Part shown: piece by piece, positions 52,000-61,113 of the stretch | Layout of the letters: the number at the start of each line of letters is the position of its first letter | Numbering within the stretch: position 1 is the first letter of the stretch | Source: Sagittula sp048553715 | Lineage (GTDB): Bacteria > Pseudomonadota > Alphaproteobacteria > Rhodobacterales > Rhodobacteraceae | Direction: 5' to 3' | DNA: 64,000 bases | NCBI RefSeq assembly: GCF_048553715.1 | Contig: NZ_JBLZNC010000003.1 | Coordinates: forward strand, 62,001 to 126,000 | Made by a program: the position numbers and the translations under genes | Notes under the pieces: generated by a model | Seen by the model: only the letters and a program-made list of their open reading frames with translations | Database searches by the model: none | Told to the model about the DNA's origin: nothing

Positions 52000-53241
52000 A
52001 TGAAGCATGTGGCAATCATCGGGGCGGGGATCGTCGGGGTGTCGACCGCGATCTGGCTGCAGCGCGCGGGATGCACGGTGACATTGATCGACGCCAAGGC
52101 CCCGGGGGAGGGGGCCAGCCACGGCAATGGCGGGGTTCTGGCCAGCGCGGCGGTTGTGCCAGTGTCGGTGCCAGGACTGCTGGCGCAGGCCCCACGTATG
52201 CTGCTGGACCCTGACCAACCCTTGTTCCTGCGCTATCGCTATTTGCCTAAACTGATCCCTTGGGGGTTGCGGTTCCTGCGTGAGGCCACCGCCGAAGGGG
52301 TGCGCAAACGCGCCCGTGCGGCGACCTCGCTTATCGGGGACAGCCTGAACGATCATCTTGCACTGGCCAGTGGGACCGGGGCCGAACGCTACATCGTGCC
52401 GACCGATTACCTGTACCTCTACGGCAGCCGCGCCGAATACGAGGCCGACGCTCTGACCTGGCAGGTGCGGCGCGAGATGGGATTTCGATGGGACCTGCTG
52501 GAGGAGGCGCCGCTGCGCGCCTTTGATCCCTGTTACGGCCCCGACATGCGCTTTGCCGCGCGCCTGCCCGATCACGGGCGCATTCGCGATCCGGGCCGAT
52601 ATGTCAAAACGCTGGCGGATCATGTGGCGGCGGAGGGCGGGCGTGTCCTGCGCGCAAACGTCGCCGATATCATACGCGAGAACGGGCGCGTGACAGGCGT
52701 GCGAATGGGCGGGGACCGGCTGGACTGTGACGCGGTGGTGCTGGCGGCGGGGGCGTGGTCGAACACGCTGGCAAAGCGGTTGGGTCTGAAGATCCCGCTC
52801 GACACAGAGCGCGGCTATCATCTGGAACTCTACGGTCCCAATATCATGCCGAAAACGCCACTGATGGTGGCCAGCGGCAAATTCGTCGTCACCCCGATGG
52901 ACGGGCGGTTGCGACTGGCGGGCGTGGTGGAATTCGGCGGGCTTCAGGCGGGGGCGTCGCGGGCGCCCTTTGCGCTGTTGGACCGGCACATTCGAAAGGC
53001 GCTGCCGCAGCTTCGGTGGGAAAAGACCGTCGAATGGATGGGCCACCGCCCCAGCATGAGCGACTCGCTGCCGGTGATCGGTCCGGCGGCGACCGCGCCG
53101 GGGGCCTATCTTGCCTTTGGTCACGATCATGTTGGCCTGACAGGCGGGCCAAAGACGGGTCGTATGCTGGCGCAGATGATTTGTGGGCAGACGCCGAATA
53201 TCGACATGGCCCCCTTCAGCCCCGCCCGATTTGACCCGTAA
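52000..53241 (+). CDS. FAD-dependent amino acid oxidoreductase (DadA-like)
   Basis: A 413-residue flavoprotein of the DAO superfamily. The dinucleotide motif is VAIIGAGIVGVSTAIWLQRA at positions 3-22; GASHGNGGVLA, AVVLAAGAWSNTLAKRLGL and GHDHVGLTGGPKTGRMLAQM are shared with D-amino-acid dehydrogenases such as DadA. The substrate is not shown. It follows the fusion gene by 82 bp on the same strand and may belong to that unit. Confidence 0.9.
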   Translation: MKHVAIIGAGIVGVSTAIWLQRAGCTVTLIDAKAPGEGASHGNGGVLASAAVVPVSVPGLLAQAPRMLLDPDQPLFLRYRYLPKLIPWGLRFLREATAEGVRKRARAATSLIGDSLNDHLALASGTGAERYIVPTDYLYLYGSRAEYEADALTWQVRREMGFRWDLLEEAPLRAFDPCYGPDMRFAARLPDHGRIRDPGRYVKTLADHVAAEGGRVLRANVADIIRENGRVTGVRMGGDRLDCDAVVLAAGAWSNTLAKRLGLKIPLDTERGYHLELYGPNIMPKTPLMVASGKFVVTPMDGRLRLAGVVEFGGLQAGASRAPFALLDRHIRKALPQLRWEKTVEWMGHRPSMSDSLPVIGPAATAPGAYLAFGHDHVGLTGGPKTGRMLAQMICGQTPNIDMAPFSPARFDP

Positions 53242-53349
53242 CGCCCGCCGTCGGTTGTTCAGATTTTAGGCAGTTATCCCCAGTCGGTTTAGGGATTGTT
53301 TCCAATTGGCCGCCAAACTCTTCGTCACACAGGACGAACGGGTGGGGCC

Positions 53350-55125
53350 ATGCCAATTTTGACAACCGATGTGGTCGCGCTGGGCGCGGTCGCGTCTCCG
53401 GCATTGTTCGGGGGCAATATCCTTGCCCCGCGCGGTGATATGACCGGACCGGGCAGCTATGACGCGGCGATCAATGCGTTGGGGATCACAGATCTGCGCT
53501 ACCCTGGTGGATCGCTGTCAGAATACCTGTTCAACCTGCGGGACCCCGACGCGCGACAGGTGGTGGACCCGCGTGACGGCACCACGACCGAGTTCATTCC
53601 GCTGTCCGATGTGATGGCCTATTCCGCGGACACCGGGCGGGCGGTCAGCATTGTGATCCCCACGCGGGACCAACTGTCGAACACGCGCCTTGACGACAAC
53701 GGCGACCGGATGCCCGCCATCGACCGCGAGGTGCTGACCGGATTCGTGCGCGATGTGGTGGGCGGCGTCTATGGTGACGGGACAGTCGCGGCTTTCGAGA
53801 TCGGCAATGAATACTGGGGCTCGGGCGAGATGAGCGCCGCCGAATACGGGCGATTGGCGGCGGATATGGCGCAGATTGTGGATGGTGTTCTGTCCGACAT
53901 GGTGGCCACACATCCGCAGGCCGCCCAGATCGACGTGCTGGTGCAGGTGGGCACCAATTTCGGCTACTCCGACCTTGCCGCGCAATACGAGGGGATGAGC
54001 ACCGCCGATATTCTGTCCGACCTCGAGGCTGCATATGGGATCGAGCTGGACCAAAACGGCGCCTCCCCCGATTGGACCGAGATCAATAATGTCATCCTGA
54101 CATCCTATTTCGATGAGGATGCACTGGAGGCGACGGATGGCGTGATCGCCCATGCCTACAGCCGCGCGCCAGAGGTGCCGCACAGCCGGTGGTTCCAGAT
54201 CGAACAGGTCGAGGAACATTGGCAATCCATCGACCCTTCGCTGGAAATTCATGTGACGGAGTGGAACCAGAAATCCAACACGCAGGCTCTGGAGGATACG
54301 ACGGATTATGGCCTGTGGCAGGCGCAGGAAATGCTGGAACAGATGGAGGAATTTCTGCGGTTGGGCGTGGATGCAGCACAGGTCTGGCCCCTGATCCAGA
54401 ACACCGACACGGCGCTTGCCCTTGGCCGATCCTTTGACACGCCCACGGTCGCAGGCGAGATGTTCTCGGTGATGTCTGAAACGCTGGTTGGCATGCGGAT
54501 GCTGGATTTTACGCCAAGCGCGGACAACCGCGACACCGAATTTGAAACGCCGGAGCTGGATGTCCACGCCTTTGGCAACGGGCAGGATATGGTGGTCTAC
54601 ATCACGTCGAACCTACGCGACGCGGCCACGGACTCCGTGGTCGATATCTCGGCTCTGATCGCGGGGGCAGGGCAGGTGGATGTGACGGTTCTGGGCGTGG
54701 CCGAGGGGTTCGCCCCTGGCAACACCCAAAGCCCCGCCTTGCGCGAAACACCACCGCCCGAAGATGTCTATGATCAGGGCGTGGTCGATGCGGTGCTCGC
54801 CCCGGGCGAAATCATGCAACTGGTGCTGCGCGATGTCACGCCAACGACGGAGTTTGCCCCGACGTTCGCGGCCACCGCTATGGCCGAGGCCGCCGTGATC
54901 CCTGACCTGCCTGACGCCAGCGCGCCGCCTGACCTGCCAGACACCAGCATGCCACCGCCTGACGCGGCAGAGCTTCCAGAGGCACAGAGCGCCGAGCCCG
55001 ATGACAGTGCCGAGATCGACAGCCTGACAGAGGAGGCGGCAGATGACGACGGCGGTGGCCTTGGCGGGGCGTGGCTTGCGGGGCTCTTGCCGCTGTTGTT
55101 CCTGCTCGGCTGTGCGCCGCTCTAG
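53350..55125 (+). CDS. Glycoside-hydrolase-like (clan GH-A) protein with C-terminal membrane segment
   Basis: A 591-residue protein. The catalytic-barrel pattern has N153-E154 in FEIGNEYWGSGE (candidate acid/base) and E304 in IHVTEWNQKSN (candidate nucleophile), the Asn-Glu / Glu layout of clan GH-A. The stretch LRYPGGSLSEY near 49-59 is like GH39/51/79 barrels. After about 520 a Pro/Asp/Ala-rich acidic linker follows, then GGGLGGAWLAGLLPLLFLLG at the very end. There is no N-terminal signal peptide if ATG 53350 is used; the in-frame extension to 53296 does not add one. The export route is therefore unclear. Substrate unknown. Confidence 0.75.
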   Translation: MPILTTDVVALGAVASPALFGGNILAPRGDMTGPGSYDAAINALGITDLRYPGGSLSEYLFNLRDPDARQVVDPRDGTTTEFIPLSDVMAYSADTGRAVSIVIPTRDQLSNTRLDDNGDRMPAIDREVLTGFVRDVVGGVYGDGTVAAFEIGNEYWGSGEMSAAEYGRLAADMAQIVDGVLSDMVATHPQAAQIDVLVQVGTNFGYSDLAAQYEGMSTADILSDLEAAYGIELDQNGASPDWTEINNVILTSYFDEDALEATDGVIAHAYSRAPEVPHSRWFQIEQVEEHWQSIDPSLEIHVTEWNQKSNTQALEDTTDYGLWQAQEMLEQMEEFLRLGVDAAQVWPLIQNTDTALALGRSFDTPTVAGEMFSVMSETLVGMRMLDFTPSADNRDTEFETPELDVHAFGNGQDMVVYITSNLRDAATDSVVDISALIAGAGQVDVTVLGVAEGFAPGNTQSPALRETPPPEDVYDQGVVDAVLAPGEIMQLVLRDVTPTTEFAPTFAATAMAEAAVIPDLPDASAPPDLPDTSMPPPDAAELPEAQSAEPDDSAEIDSLTEEAADDDGGGLGGAWLAGLLPLLFLLGCAPL

Positions 55126-55796
55126 CGGTCTTCGGGGTCGATGACCTCTTCGATCAGCTCCGGCCCGGACGCGCGGTTGGAATTCACGCGCGTGGACACC
55201 CGGTGAAAGTCCAGAGCGTCGTCCGGGGCGGGCACCATCAGCGCGGCAGCGCCGTGGCCTTCCTCGCCCAGCCATTTCGCCCAAGTGTTGTCGGACAGGA
55301 TCACCGGCATGCGGTGGTGGATCGCGGCCATCGGGTCATTTGCGGCGCAGGTCACAATGGCGCAACTGCGAAAGCTGTCCTCCCCCGCAGACCAGTCCTG
55401 CCAGACACCGGCCATCACCAGCGGCGCGCCATCGCGGCGGGTGATATACCACGGCAGGCGGTTGCCTTCGGCGTCTTTGGTCCATTCGAAAAAACCGCTG
55501 GCCGGGATCAGGCAGCGGCGCGCGCGACAGGCGGCGCGAAAGGCGGGCTTTTCCGCGATGGTCTCTGCGCGCGCATTGATCAGCAAAGGGCCATCGTTCG
55601 GGGCCTTGTACCAATGCGGCAGGAACCCCCAGCGCATCCCCTGCAACCGCCGCTGCCCATCCCACTGGATCACCTGCACATCATTGGTGGGGCAGACGTT
55701 GTAATTCGGCACATCGGGCAGATCATTCGCAGGCGTGGCCGCAAACAGCTGCGCCATAGCATCATTGGGCAGGGTGGTGGCGAAACGTCCACACAT
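55122..55796 (-). CDS. SOS response-associated peptidase (SRAP / YedK family)
   Basis: Forms a covalent link with abasic sites in single-stranded DNA. The 224-residue protein has the catalytic Cys2 (MCGRFATTL), the Asn in PNYNVCPT, the Glu in SGFFEWTKD and the His in IHHRMPVIL. All key residues of the family are present. It converges on the glycoside-hydrolase-like gene with a four-base overlap. Confidence 0.95.
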   Translation of the reverse strand: MCGRFATTLPNDAMAQLFAATPANDLPDVPNYNVCPTNDVQVIQWDGQRRLQGMRWGFLPHWYKAPNDGPLLINARAETIAEKPAFRAACRARRCLIPASGFFEWTKDAEGNRLPWYITRRDGAPLVMAGVWQDWSAGEDSFRSCAIVTCAANDPMAAIHHRMPVILSDNTWAKWLGEEGHGAAALMVPAPDDALDFHRVSTRVNSNRASGPELIEEVIDPEDR

Positions 55797-55838
55797 GGCG
55801 GTCTCTCCCTCAGGTCGCGGGGCCAGACTACGGGAAAA

Positions 55839-57041
55839 TCACCCCAGACCAAACCGCGTGTAGTGCAAAAGCCCCCAGTCGGTGAACTCCTTGTGCACCT
55901 TGGCCCACAGGCTGCCAAAGCGCAGCGGATCCATGCGCGTCGCCTGCGCAATCTGTGCCAGCGACCGGCGACCATCAGCGGCGGCGATCAAAGGGGCGGC
56001 GTCACGGGGCAGCGCGATCTGCGTCTGCGCCTCGGGCAGGGACACGGGCAGCGGTTTGCCTTGTGCGATCATCTGCGCCACGCGCGCGGGCTGTGGCAGT
56101 TGAAAGCGCGGGACAAGACGCGTTTGCGACGGCTTCGGCAGGGCGCGATCCTCGTCATCTGGCACCAGATAAGCTACGTGTTTGCGCAAGGTCCCGCGCA
56201 GTTTTTCGGCGACGGCCATGGCGCTGTGCGGCGCCATATCTGCGGGCACCTCCGTCAGCCGTGCCAGATCGTAAAGCCCGGGCTGCACAAAGCTTTGCAG
56301 CCGCCATCCGGTGCGGGCGCAGGTCTCAAGCAGCTCGGTGACGGAATAGGGGCGGTCCTGCGAATGCAGCAGCAGATCGTAGAACCCCGCATCGCTTTGT
56401 TCGTGATCCATCAGATTGCGGTTGGCGGCAAAGGGGTGGCCTTCGGGCAGATTGGCCACGATCTCCTTGGCTTTGGTCAGGCGGTCCTTGGCAGGCAGCC
56501 CCGCGAACAGCGCGCCAAATGCCTCCTGCAGCGGGTAGACACCGGAGCGGCCATAGGGCGCGTAGACCATGCAGCCCAGACCGCCACCGGGGGCCAGCGC
56601 CGCCCGCAGTGCGGCAAAGCCCGCGTCGGGGTCGGGCAGGTGATGCAGCACGCCGCAGCAGTCAATGTAGTCAAACGGCCCGTAGTCCGGCGCATCCAGA
56701 AGCGAGCCTGTCAGAAACCGGATCCCGGTCAGGCCACGCGCCTGCGCCCGCGCCTCGGCGATGGCGCGCGATGCCTTGGACAGATCGATATAGGTGATGT
56801 CATAAGGCGCGCCCGCGCTGGTCATCAGTTGCGCCAGTTGGATCAGCGCATCGCCCGTGCCACCACCAGCGATCAGGACGCGCAGGGGGTTGGACCAATC
56901 GCGCTGGCCTCCCCACAGGTGGTGATCCATCTCGGACGGGCGCGAGGGCGAGCCGCCGATCAGCCGCTTTGCCTCGTCTGCGGGGTCGCGGGCGGGGTAG
57001 GGGAAATCTTCGTATTGTTCGCTGACGGTGACCATTTCCAT
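55839..57041 (-). CDS. SAM-dependent methyltransferase, two-domain
   Basis: A 400-residue protein. Residues about 50-180 form a class I methyltransferase: VLIAGGGTGDALIQLAQL (SAM loop), ITYIDLSKAS, DYIDCCGVLHHLPDPDAGFA. The C-terminal part of about 200 residues is a separate helical domain without a clear name. The target is unknown; small-molecule and protein targets are both possible. No operon partner beyond the nearby DUF1992 gene, 67 bp upstream. Confidence 0.86.
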   Translation of the reverse strand: MEMVTVSEQYEDFPYPARDPADEAKRLIGGSPSRPSEMDHHLWGGQRDWSNPLRVLIAGGGTGDALIQLAQLMTSAGAPYDITYIDLSKASRAIAEARAQARGLTGIRFLTGSLLDAPDYGPFDYIDCCGVLHHLPDPDAGFAALRAALAPGGGLGCMVYAPYGRSGVYPLQEAFGALFAGLPAKDRLTKAKEIVANLPEGHPFAANRNLMDHEQSDAGFYDLLLHSQDRPYSVTELLETCARTGWRLQSFVQPGLYDLARLTEVPADMAPHSAMAVAEKLRGTLRKHVAYLVPDDEDRALPKPSQTRLVPRFQLPQPARVAQMIAQGKPLPVSLPEAQTQIALPRDAAPLIAAADGRRSLAQIAQATRMDPLRFGSLWAKVHKEFTDWGLLHYTRFGLG

Positions 57042-57108
57042 GCCCTGTCTTGCCTGTGCGTGACCCTCTGTGCCCGATCAGGCGGGGATTGGCCAGCAAC
57101 ACGGGGGC

Positions 57109-57411
57109 TTAGCCACGTTGCTTGGCGATCTCCAACCGTGTGTCCAGAAGCGCGATCTCGGCGATCAACCTGCGGCGTTCCGTGCGATCCGAACAGTCGC
57201 GCAATGCCTCGCGCAACCTTGAGATGTCGCGGCTGAGCGCCACCACCTCGGGGACCGCGCCATTGTCGCGCAGGATACGGTTCATGGCCGCGTCATCCGT
57301 CCTGTCCGACAGATCCAAGGGCTGGCCGCTGCCTGCCAGATCGTCAAAGGCGCCATCGGCCTCGGCGCGGGCGATACGGGCATTGATCAGGTCAATCAAA
57401 GGGTGGTCCAT
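57109..57411 (-). CDS. DUF1992 family protein
   Basis: A 100-residue protein with the DUF1992 core PLIDLINARIARAEADGAFD and GSGQPLDL, as in the DnaJ-C28-like families. It is helical and charged, with no membrane part; function unknown. ATG 57411 is used; a TTG at 57420 would add three residues. Divergent from the acyl-CoA synthetase gene. Confidence 0.88.
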   Translation of the reverse strand: MDHPLIDLINARIARAEADGAFDDLAGSGQPLDLSDRTDDAAMNRILRDNGAVPEVVALSRDISRLREALRDCSDRTERRRLIAEIALLDTRLEIAKQRG

Positions 57412-57560
57412 GAGGCGCAATTTGGCATATAGGAACGTTTCACGCCAGCCCCGCCCAAGAACGCTGCGTCACGAAGGGGGGGGCTTGGCCCCGCAGTGGC
57501 TTGCGCTATGGCGGCATACTGGACAACATTCGGGTTGGAGAGAAAAAGGGGAGGAATAGC

Positions 57561-59456
57561 ATGGTTTTTGCTACCGTGCAGGACAGGGATGCTCTGCAAC
57601 AGGAAAAGCCGTTTGCGGAGCGCGATGTGCCCGCAACGCTGTGGGGACAATTGACGCGAACGGCAGAGGCCTTTCCTGATCGCCCCGCATTCAGCTACCA
57701 GTTGCAGTCCGGCCCCACCGATAAGGCCGAGACACTGACATGGCGCGAGGTGCATGAGCGCACCGCGCAGGCCGCCAATCTGTTCCGCGAGCTGGGGATT
57801 GGCGAAACCGACGTCATCGCCTGCGTTTTGCCGAACGCGAATGAAACCATCACCACCATTCTGGGCGGTGCCGTGGCGGGGATCATCAATCCGATCAACC
57901 CGCTGCTGGAGCCTGAGCAGATCGCCTCCATCCTGCGCGAGACCGACGCCAAGGTGGTGGTCACGCTCAAACCGTTCCCCAAAACCGATGTGCCGCAAAA
58001 GGTGCACGAGGCCGTGCGCCACGCGCCGCATGTGCATACGGTTCTCGAGGTGGATCTGAACCGCTATCTGACCCCGCCGAAAAAGTGGCTGGTGCCGCTG
58101 CTGCGTCCCAAGCTCGAAGGGCCGCGCCACGCTGATTACAAATGCTTCCGCAAGGAAACCGCGCGCCAGCCCAAGACTTTGGCCTTTGCCGACAGTCGGG
58201 GCGATCGCGTGGGCGCATATTTCCACACCGGCGGCACCACCGGCATGCCGAAGGTCGCGCAGCACCTGTATTCGGGCATGCTGTACAATGGCTGGTTGGG
58301 GTCCAAACTGCTGTTCACCGAAGAAGACAGCGTGATGTGCCCGCTGCCGCTGTTCCACGTGTTTGCCTGCCATGTGATCTTGATGGCGATGGTGCGCTCG
58401 GGCGCGCATGTGGTGTTCCCGACGCCTGCGGGCTATCGCGGCGAGGGCGTGTTCGACAACTTCTGGAAGCTGTGCGAACGCTGGAAAACCACCTTTATCA
58501 TCACCGTGCCCACCGCCGTGTCCGCATTGATGCAGCGCAAGGTGGATGCGGATATCTCGACCGTGAAAACGGCGTTCTCCGGTTCTGCTCCGATGCCGCT
58601 GGAGCTGTTCAAGCGGTTTGAATCCTCCTGCGGGGTCACGATCTGCGAGGGCTACGGCCTGACCGAGGCCACCTGTCTGGTGTCGGTGAACCCGCCGGAC
58701 GGCGAAAAGAAAGTCGGCTCTGTCGGCATTCCGCTGCCCTACACAGACGTCAAGATCGTCCGGATGGTGGATGGCGCGCCGCAGGAATGTGGCACCAACG
58801 AGATTGGCGAGATCTGCATCTCGAACCCCGGTGTCTATGCGGGCAAGACCTACACCGAGGCGGACAAAAACGTCGATCTGTACCACTATGGCACGCATTT
58901 GCGCACGGGCGATCTGGGCCGGATGGACGAGGACGGCTACCTGTGGATCACCGGTCGGGCCAAGGATCTGATCATCCGTGGCGGTCACAACATTGACCCC
59001 GCCGAGATCGAAGAAGCGCTGCTGACCCATCCGGCGGTGGCTTTTGCCGGTGCGATCGGCCAGCCCGACGCACACTCAGGCGAGCTGCCCTGCGCCTTTG
59101 TCGAGCTGGTCGACGGAGCCGAGACGACAGAGGCCGAGCTTCTGGAATATGCCAAGGTCCATGTGCACGAACGTGCCGCGCACCCCAAACATATGACCAT
59201 CCTGACAGAACTGCCCAAGACGGCGGTGGGCAAGGTGTTCAAACCCGATCTGCGCAAGCACGCAATCACACGGGTCTACAATGCCGCGCTGGAAAAGGCG
59301 GGCTGCCCGGGGCGTGTTGTGTCGGTCATTGATGACAAGGCGCGCGGGCTTGTCGCGCAGGTCGAGATGAATGGCGCGAGCGATGCGGATGTTACAGCGG
59401 TTCTGGGGGCGTTCACGCGTCCGTGGGAGCGCGCCGAAGCGGTCGCCGCAGCTTAA
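57561..59456 (+). CDS. Acyl-CoA synthetase (AMP-forming)
   Basis: A 631-residue adenylate-forming enzyme that activates a carboxylic acid to its CoA thioester. Motifs are YFHTGGTTGMPKVAQH (AMP-binding loop, about 219-234), GYGLTEATCLVS, TGDLGRMDEDGYLWITGRAK and the catalytic lysine in LPKTAVGKVFKPDLRK. The chain length is not readable. GGGAGGA precedes ATG 57561. Functionally linked with the acyl-CoA dehydrogenase and ETF-QO elsewhere in the window. Confidence 0.94.
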   Translation: MVFATVQDRDALQQEKPFAERDVPATLWGQLTRTAEAFPDRPAFSYQLQSGPTDKAETLTWREVHERTAQAANLFRELGIGETDVIACVLPNANETITTILGGAVAGIINPINPLLEPEQIASILRETDAKVVVTLKPFPKTDVPQKVHEAVRHAPHVHTVLEVDLNRYLTPPKKWLVPLLRPKLEGPRHADYKCFRKETARQPKTLAFADSRGDRVGAYFHTGGTTGMPKVAQHLYSGMLYNGWLGSKLLFTEEDSVMCPLPLFHVFACHVILMAMVRSGAHVVFPTPAGYRGEGVFDNFWKLCERWKTTFIITVPTAVSALMQRKVDADISTVKTAFSGSAPMPLELFKRFESSCGVTICEGYGLTEATCLVSVNPPDGEKKVGSVGIPLPYTDVKIVRMVDGAPQECGTNEIGEICISNPGVYAGKTYTEADKNVDLYHYGTHLRTGDLGRMDEDGYLWITGRAKDLIIRGGHNIDPAEIEEALLTHPAVAFAGAIGQPDAHSGELPCAFVELVDGAETTEAELLEYAKVHVHERAAHPKHMTILTELPKTAVGKVFKPDLRKHAITRVYNAALEKAGCPGRVVSVIDDKARGLVAQVEMNGASDADVTAVLGAFTRPWERAEAVAAA

Positions 59457-59463
59457 ATGAACA

Positions 59464-59489
59464 CGGCCAGCGTCGGATCACGCTGGCCG
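59464..59489 (+). terminator. Hairpin after the acyl-CoA synthetase gene
   Basis: A perfect ten-pair stem CGGCCAGCGT (59464-59473) and ACGCTGGCCG (59480-59489), starting eight bases after the stop. No T-run follows, so termination by this hairpin alone is uncertain. Confidence 0.6.
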
Positions 59490-59503
59490 CAGCACACCAC
59501 AAA

Positions 59504-59532
59504 AAAGGCGCGTCCCCATCGGGCGCGCCTTT
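59504..59532 (-). terminator. Intrinsic terminator after the ArsR-type gene
   Basis: On the minus strand AAAGGCGCG and CGCGCCTTT plus GGG/CCC make a 12-pair stem with one bulged base, followed by T at 59506-59501. It lies 22 bp beyond the regulator stop. Confidence 0.85.
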
Positions 59533-59554
59533 GACATTCGGGGCCTATGACGGC

Positions 59555-59884
59555 TTAGGCCTCGGGGTCCTGATTTGCGCAGAACATCTCGTACATCAGG
59601 TTGATCACGCGGCTCGTCTGGTCGTTGGCCAGCCGGTAGTAGATCGTCTTGCCCTCGCGGCGGGTGTCGACCAACCCCTCGTCGCGCAAACGGGCCAGCA
59701 TCTGGCTGACGGCGGCCTGACGCATGTCCAACAGCCGTTCCAGTTCTCCGACCGATCGTTCCCCGTTGCCGAGGTGGCACAGGATCATCAACCGCCCTTC
59801 ATGGGCGAGCGTTTTCAGAAAGCCGGCGGCCGCGCGGGCGTTGGCTTCCATTTCGGCGGGGGGCGGTGCAACGGTCTGTGTCAT
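59555..59884 (-). CDS. ArsR family regulator, SqrR/BigR persulfide-sensor type
   Basis: A 109-residue winged-helix repressor. The DNA-reading helix is within DMRQAAVSQMLARLRDEGLV and the wing is RREGKTIYYRL. There are only two cysteines, C36 (LMILCHLGNGERSVGELE) and C102 (YEMFCANQ), 66 residues apart. This is the same spacing as the C41/C107 pair of SqrR and C42/C108 of BigR, which form a tetrasulfide link with reactive sulfur. Metal-binding motifs of metal-sensing ArsR proteins are absent. It follows the alcohol dehydrogenase gene by 73 bp on the same strand. Confidence 0.88.
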   Translation of the reverse strand: MTQTVAPPPAEMEANARAAAGFLKTLAHEGRLMILCHLGNGERSVGELERLLDMRQAAVSQMLARLRDEGLVDTRREGKTIYYRLANDQTSRVINLMYEMFCANQDPEA

Positions 59885-59957
59885 CGTAAATGCTACATAG
59901 GAGGGTCTGGACAGTTATACACCCTTTGTTGGGCAAAAACGAGACGCGGAATGGAGA

Positions 59958-61046
59958 TCACGGATCATCGAACAAAATGACATTGCGCCGGGCCGCGCCG
60001 CTTTTGGTGTCGGCGATGGCCTCGTTGATCTGATCCAGCCGCCAGCGGCCCGAGACAAGTTCGTCCAGTTTCAATCGCCCCTGCGTGTACAGATCCGCCA
60101 TCCACGGAATATCGCGGGCGATCACCACATCCCCCATCTTTGATCCGATCATCTGCTGTCCGGTAAAGGCCGGAATGACGGGTTCATATTGCGCCTTGGC
60201 ACCGGCGTGGGGCATGCCCACCATCACCATGCGCCCACCCCAGCCCAGATAGCGCATCGCGCTGTCATAGGCGGGGATTGCGCCCACGGTGACGGCCACC
60301 ACATCGGCCCCTTTGCCCATTGCCTTGATCGCGGCGCGCCAGGGAGAGGCTTCGGTGGCCAAAACCCCGTCAGTGGCGCCAAAGTCGCGCGCGACCTCCA
60401 GCTTGTCTGGGGACATATCGACCGCAACGATGCGACGGGCACCGGCGATGCGCGCGCCTTGGATAGCGTTCAGACCGACGCCGCCTGCGCCGATGACCAC
60501 CACATCCTCGCCCGCGCGCAAACGGCCTGCGTGGATCACGGCGCCGATGCCGGTGATGACACCGCAGGCCAGCAGGCAGATGCTTTCCGCGGGCAGGGCA
60601 TCGGGCAGCGCCACGACCTGACTGTGGTGCACCACCATGTGATCGGCAAAGGCTGCGCAATTCATGCCCCGATCCACCGGCGTCCCGTCTGCCCGCGTCA
60701 GCGGCGAGCGATGGCCGTTCTGATGTTCACAGATCGTGGGCTTGCCACTGGCACAAGGCACGCATTGCCCGCAGGCGCGGATCAAAGTGACCACCACCCG
60801 GTCGCCCAGATTCAGCCCGTCGACATGCGGTCCCAGCGCGGTGATGCGCCCGCTGGCCTCGTGCCCGTAGACGGCGGGCAGATCGCCGCCCCACGCCCCT
60901 TCGGCGAAGGAAATGTCGGAATGGCAGATGGCCACGGCGTCCAGCTTGACCTCGATCTCGCCCACATCGGGTGGGGCCAGCCGCAGTTCTTCGATCTGCA
61001 AAGGCGCATCAAAGGCGGTGCAGACCGCCGCGCGAATATCTCTCAT
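59958..61046 (-). CDS. Zinc-dependent alcohol dehydrogenase (MDR family)
   Basis: A 362-residue medium-chain dehydrogenase. The catalytic zinc ligands are in AICHSDIS, VYGHEASG and LLACGVITG; the structural zinc loop CGQCVPCASGKPTICE has all four cysteines. The NAD fold carries VVVIGAGGVGLNAIQGA. Substrate unknown. GGAGG lies before ATG 61046. Upstream of the SqrR-like gene with 73 bp between, so it could be under its control. Confidence 0.93.
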   Translation of the reverse strand: MRDIRAAVCTAFDAPLQIEELRLAPPDVGEIEVKLDAVAICHSDISFAEGAWGGDLPAVYGHEASGRITALGPHVDGLNLGDRVVVTLIRACGQCVPCASGKPTICEHQNGHRSPLTRADGTPVDRGMNCAAFADHMVVHHSQVVALPDALPAESICLLACGVITGIGAVIHAGRLRAGEDVVVIGAGGVGLNAIQGARIAGARRIVAVDMSPDKLEVARDFGATDGVLATEASPWRAAIKAMGKGADVVAVTVGAIPAYDSAMRYLGWGGRMVMVGMPHAGAKAQYEPVIPAFTGQQMIGSKMGDVVIARDIPWMADLYTQGRLKLDELVSGRWRLDQINEAIADTKSGAARRNVILFDDP

Positions 61047-61113
61047 GTCGTCCTCCCCTATGGGAGGAGCGTTGCCTGCGCAGCGCCTTGGCGCAAGCCC
61101 CAACAGGATACGC

